From positions 1 through 43,830 of the forward strand of contig JAGQHN010000033.1 in assembly GCA_020431825.1 (NCBI GenBank): DNA of 43,830 nt, written 5' to 3'. Of this stretch, positions 41,755-43,830 are shown piece by piece (the first letter of the stretch is position 1; each line of letters opens with the position of its first letter). The notes below the pieces were generated by a model that was given only the letters and a program-made list of their open reading frames with translations, had not been told where the DNA came from and searched no databases. This DNA comes from Trueperaceae bacterium (lineage in GTDB: Bacteria; Deinococcota; Deinococci; Deinococcales; Trueperaceae). The position numbers and the translations under genes were made by a program.

Positions 41755-42741
41755 ATGAATAATATTTTGTTTCACTCAGAGGCCCAGGTGACCGAAACTC
41801 CGACAGGTCAGGCTGCCCCTATTTCTGTAGCTCTGCTATTTCAGTTGCTGTTAACAAACTCGAGTCAGGCTATTTACTGGAAAGACAAATATCTGGTTTA
41901 TCAGGGTTGTAATCAGCAATTTGCTGAACTTGCCGGGTTAAGCCATGAGTCAGAGCTCGTGGGTAAAAGTGAGCAGGATATGCCCTGGATAGATAGCAAC
42001 AGCGAACTGCAAAAGGCTTATGCCAGCGATCTGGCGATTATGGAATCGCTTAGCAGCAAAAAACACGAAATAAAGCTGCTCAAATCGCCCAGTGGTAAAC
42101 CCGCCTGGTTTGAAATCAGCCGTATTCCTATCCTTGATGCAGAGGGTGGCTTACAGGGCATTATTGGCCTCATGGAAGATATCTCTGCCTATAAAGTGGC
42201 GGAGCAGGCGCTGCGCGAAAGCAATGAACGACTCGAGCAGTCAAATCTGAATGATAGCTTAACTGGCTTACCTAACCGCAAATATTTTGAAAATTATCTG
42301 GCAAGAGAGATAAAGCGCTCAGACCGTGAAGGTCAGGATCTTGGGGTAATCGTCTTTGAAATTGATGATTTTAAAATGTTTAATGAAGTCTTTGGTGCAG
42401 AAGCTGGCGATGACTGTTTGATAAAAGTAGCCATGACAGCTCAGCAAAGCGCCCGTCGACCAGCTGATTTTTTAGCGCGTTACAGTGGCAAAAAATTTGC
42501 GCTTGCCCTGCCCAATACCTCACCTGAAGGCACCCTGCATGTGGCTGATCTGATTCGTAGTAGCGTTGAACGGCTCGAGCTAAGCCCCGATGATGAAGAG
42601 TCAAGGCGAGTGACTCTGAGCCTGGGGGTAGCAACCAAAGCCGGAGAACATGAACTAAGTGCTACCGAGTTGCTTAGTCAAGCGTCTCAGATACTCGAGT
42701 CAGCCAAGCAACTGGGTAAAAACCGCGCCCTGAACTATTGA
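41755..42741 (+). CDS. PAS protein with degenerate GGDEF domain
   Basis: 328 aa, soluble. PAS/PAC sensor (about 25-148: YWKDKYLVYQGCNQQFAEL ... GIIGLMEDISAYK), short coiled linker, GGDEF-fold domain (about 165-325) with DSLTGLPNR and VFEIDDFKMFNEVFGAEAGDD. The active loop reads ARYSGKKF at 241-248: Gly-Gly-Asp/Glu-Glu is replaced by Ser-Gly-Lys-Lys, so GTP cyclisation should be lost. The I-site RxxD (RPAD 235-238) is kept exactly five residues before the loop, as in c-di-GMP receptor proteins. A role as a c-di-GMP effector or scaffold is inferred. Confidence 0.88.
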   Translation: MNNILFHSEAQVTETPTGQAAPISVALLFQLLLTNSSQAIYWKDKYLVYQGCNQQFAELAGLSHESELVGKSEQDMPWIDSNSELQKAYASDLAIMESLSSKKHEIKLLKSPSGKPAWFEISRIPILDAEGGLQGIIGLMEDISAYKVAEQALRESNERLEQSNLNDSLTGLPNRKYFENYLAREIKRSDREGQDLGVIVFEIDDFKMFNEVFGAEAGDDCLIKVAMTAQQSARRPADFLARYSGKKFALALPNTSPEGTLHVADLIRSSVERLELSPDDEESRRVTLSLGVATKAGEHELSATELLSQASQILESAKQLGKNRALNY

Positions 42742-42876
42742 CTTTCGTATCAGGTATTTATCAGTGAGTAACCGCGCTTTCAACAAAACTTTAACCTCTT
42801 GCTGAGTTCCTTGGTTTCAACTTGAACTTGCATTCTCTTTAGTCTTGGATTAGCTCGCAATAAGTAATTGCTGGAA

Positions 42877-42918
42877 TTCCGATACTACAGGTTCGAGTTC
42901 CGATACTACAGGTTCAAG
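42877..42918. repeat. Two tandem 21-bp repeats
   Basis: TTCCGATACTACAGGTTCGAG 42877-42897 is followed directly by the same unit with one change (A at 42916 instead of G). The unit length is two helical turns. It lies between the GGDEF-like gene and the SCO1 gene in otherwise featureless AT-rich sequence. Could be a binding-site array or a simple duplication. Confidence 0.7.
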
Positions 42919-42959
42919 GGTGCAAGACTTATTGGAAAGGCTATAAAAATCAGTTTATA

Positions 42960-42988
42960 AAGCAGTTTGGATTTTATCTGAACTGCTT
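42960..42988 (-). terminator. Probable terminator of the SCO1 gene
   Basis: On the minus strand AAGCAGTT (42988-42981) pairs perfectly with AACTGCTT (42967-42960), 13-nt loop. It overlaps the first two bases of the stop codon (42987-42989) and is followed by TATAAACTGATTTTT. The T-run is interrupted, so strength is uncertain. Confidence 0.5.
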
Positions 42989-43589
42989 ACCAGTTTTTTT
43001 GTTTTAACAAGGTTTTGACATTATCTTCCAGATACTGCATATCTGCCTGAGAATAGAGATATTTCATCTGCGCATCTCGGTTTAGCACAAAGACAACATC
43101 GGTATGGAAGTACTGCTCGGTACCCATGCCAGCTGCACCTACATAAAATCGTTCCATGACTTTTGCAATGTCACTATTACTGCCACTTAGACCTACAAAA
43201 CTGGGGTTAAACCCTGAAGCGTAAGCGTTGGCAATATCTGGCGTGTCAAACTCGGGGTCTACTGTAATCATGACCACTTGCAGGTCGTCTGGTTGCGCTA
43301 AGTCATCACGAAGTTTAGAAAGTCGGCTTAGTGTCAGAGGACAGACATCTGGACAGCGGGTAAAGCCAAAGAAGACCAGGGTAACTTTGCCCTGGTAGTC
43401 TGCAAGAGAAACGCTTTTTTCGCCTGCAGTTTTTAAAGTAACGTCAGAGACATCAACCGGGTTTTGAAACGCAGTTCCCATGATGGCTGTTGGTTCTGGT
43501 TCGCCGAGCCTGGTACCAAGCGTATAAGCACCAAAGCCGGCCGCCGAAAGAAGGACGATGCCAAGAATGATAAGCACGATGCGTTTCAT
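42987..43589 (-). CDS. SCO1/SenC/PrrC-family copper-binding protein
   Basis: 200 aa, anchored by one N-terminal membrane segment (IVLIILGIVLLSAAGFGAYTLG), with a thioredoxin-fold domain facing the periplasm. The copper site is complete: CxxxC (Cys79 and Cys83 in FTRCPDVCP) and His162 in YFHTDVVFV. Family role: delivering copper to the CuA centre of cytochrome c oxidase or acting as a thiol reductase. No ribosome site; TATACT lies 7 nt upstream of ATG. Cytochrome oxidase genes are not in the window. Confidence 0.92.
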   Translation of the reverse strand: MKRIVLIILGIVLLSAAGFGAYTLGTRLGEPEPTAIMGTAFQNPVDVSDVTLKTAGEKSVSLADYQGKVTLVFFGFTRCPDVCPLTLSRLSKLRDDLAQPDDLQVVMITVDPEFDTPDIANAYASGFNPSFVGLSGSNSDIAKVMERFYVGAAGMGTEQYFHTDVVFVLNRDAQMKYLYSQADMQYLEDNVKTLLKQKNW

Positions 43590-43596
43590 GGCTTTT

Positions 43597-43602
43597 AGTA
43601 TA
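43597..43602 (-). promoter_or_regulatory. -10 box placing the SCO1 gene on a leaderless transcript
   Basis: Minus-strand TATACT, seven bases (AAAAGCC), then ATG, nearly the same string as before the DUF2237 gene. The remaining 43603-43830 to the right edge contains no ORF or structure I can support. Confidence 0.45.
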
Positions 43603-43830
43603 GGAGGCGGTTAACAAGATAAATGTCCTTTTCTCCGGCTAACTGACTTAAATGATTGGGTTTTTGAGGTTCACACGATTCCGGACGAGTTAATATCCTG
43701 ATGATGTCATAAGCTTGAATTTCCCTCACTAGCTACGTTTGAACCGGTCACAAAAGAAATTATTTCTGAAGTTTAGCCTGTAAGCTACTCCATGGTGAAT
43801 ATACAGGATGCTTAGTTCGTTTGTCCGTAC

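Larger units (their letters stand above)
1011..42699. repeat. Dispersed over-represented palindrome CTCGAG (about 109 copies)
   Basis: My hand count gives about 109 copies of CTCGAG from 1011 to 42699, against roughly 11 expected for a random hexamer in 43.8 kb. It occurs in all three codon phases: Leu-Glu (31675), Ser-Ser (17461) and x-Arg (16615), with two copies 7 bp apart at 11758 and 11765. Nearly all lie inside genes. The exceptions are the terminator pair at 24938/24950 and one copy at 31194. None occur in 1-1010, in 6016-8421 or in 35765-37472, which includes the structured RNA. Confidence 0.85.

Noticed and set aside
42877..42918. CRISPR-like repeat
   Set aside because: Only two directly abutting copies with no spacers and no cas genes.

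Overview
This 43.8-kb window is a chromosomal segment of a free-living, probably diderm, moderate-GC bacterium. No rRNA or tRNA is present, so taxonomy is inference. A heterotrophic, possibly marine, lineage fits the gene content: sugar-acid catabolism, an Opp-type ABC transporter, phytanoyl-CoA dioxygenase and SAM hydroxide adenosyltransferase. A proteobacterial-style class GN sortase pair argues for an outer membrane. DUF4127, frequent start codons without a Shine-Dalgarno but with a -10 box 6-9 nt upstream (leaderless style), and gene order would suit a Deinococcota/Trueperaceae-like organism, at low confidence. A genome signature stands out: the palindrome CTCGAG occurs about 109 times by hand count, roughly ten times the random expectation.

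Layout. 1-411: the end of an IS110-family transposase and its structured 3' flank. 412-4123 (minus): a sugar-acid operon (PQQ-type sugar dehydrogenase, enolase-superfamily dehydratase/racemase, mannonate dehydratase). It is divergent from 4609-10300 (plus), a complete five-gene Opp/Dpp-type ABC transporter, with a LacI-type operator between them. 10461-11309 (minus): a small membrane protein and a VOC protein. 11562-14305: a VIT-VWA protein and class GN sortase behind a promoter buried in a 31-nt inverted repeat. 14356-21648: a tightly coupled five-gene cassette (SWIM zinc finger, DUF5691, MoxR AAA+ ATPase, DUF5682, CoxE-type VWA). 21683-22498 (minus): SAM hydroxide adenosyltransferase behind a SAM-I riboswitch. 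22774-26449: a PKD lipoprotein, DUF2237, AhpD-like and DUF5666 genes. 26542-32217: an operon of GH3 hexosaminidase, DUF4127 and FAD oxidoreductase, divergent from a GntR/HutC regulator. 32420-36320: CDF transporter, diguanylate cyclase, VOC protein, secreted protein, and a small stress-protein cluster including two genes under 50 codons. 36619-37101: a candidate large structured RNA. 37242-40506: a multi-PAS histidine kinase and NarL-type regulator. 40591-43589: phytanoyl-CoA dioxygenase family protein, a PAS-GGDEF protein with a degenerate active site, and SCO1.

How the parts work together. The left third looks like uptake and oxidation of plant- or algal-derived sugars or uronates under LacI-type control. 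The 11.5-21.6 kb block joins two VWA modules (one sortase-associated at the envelope, one MoxR-coupled in the cytoplasm) whose function is unestablished. The most promising unexplained items are the pseudoknot-like RNA upstream of the kinase, the SAM riboswitch placed in front of a SAM-destroying enzyme, the MoxR/DUF5682 cassette with a TIKI/TraB-like motif set, and the CTCGAG over-representation.
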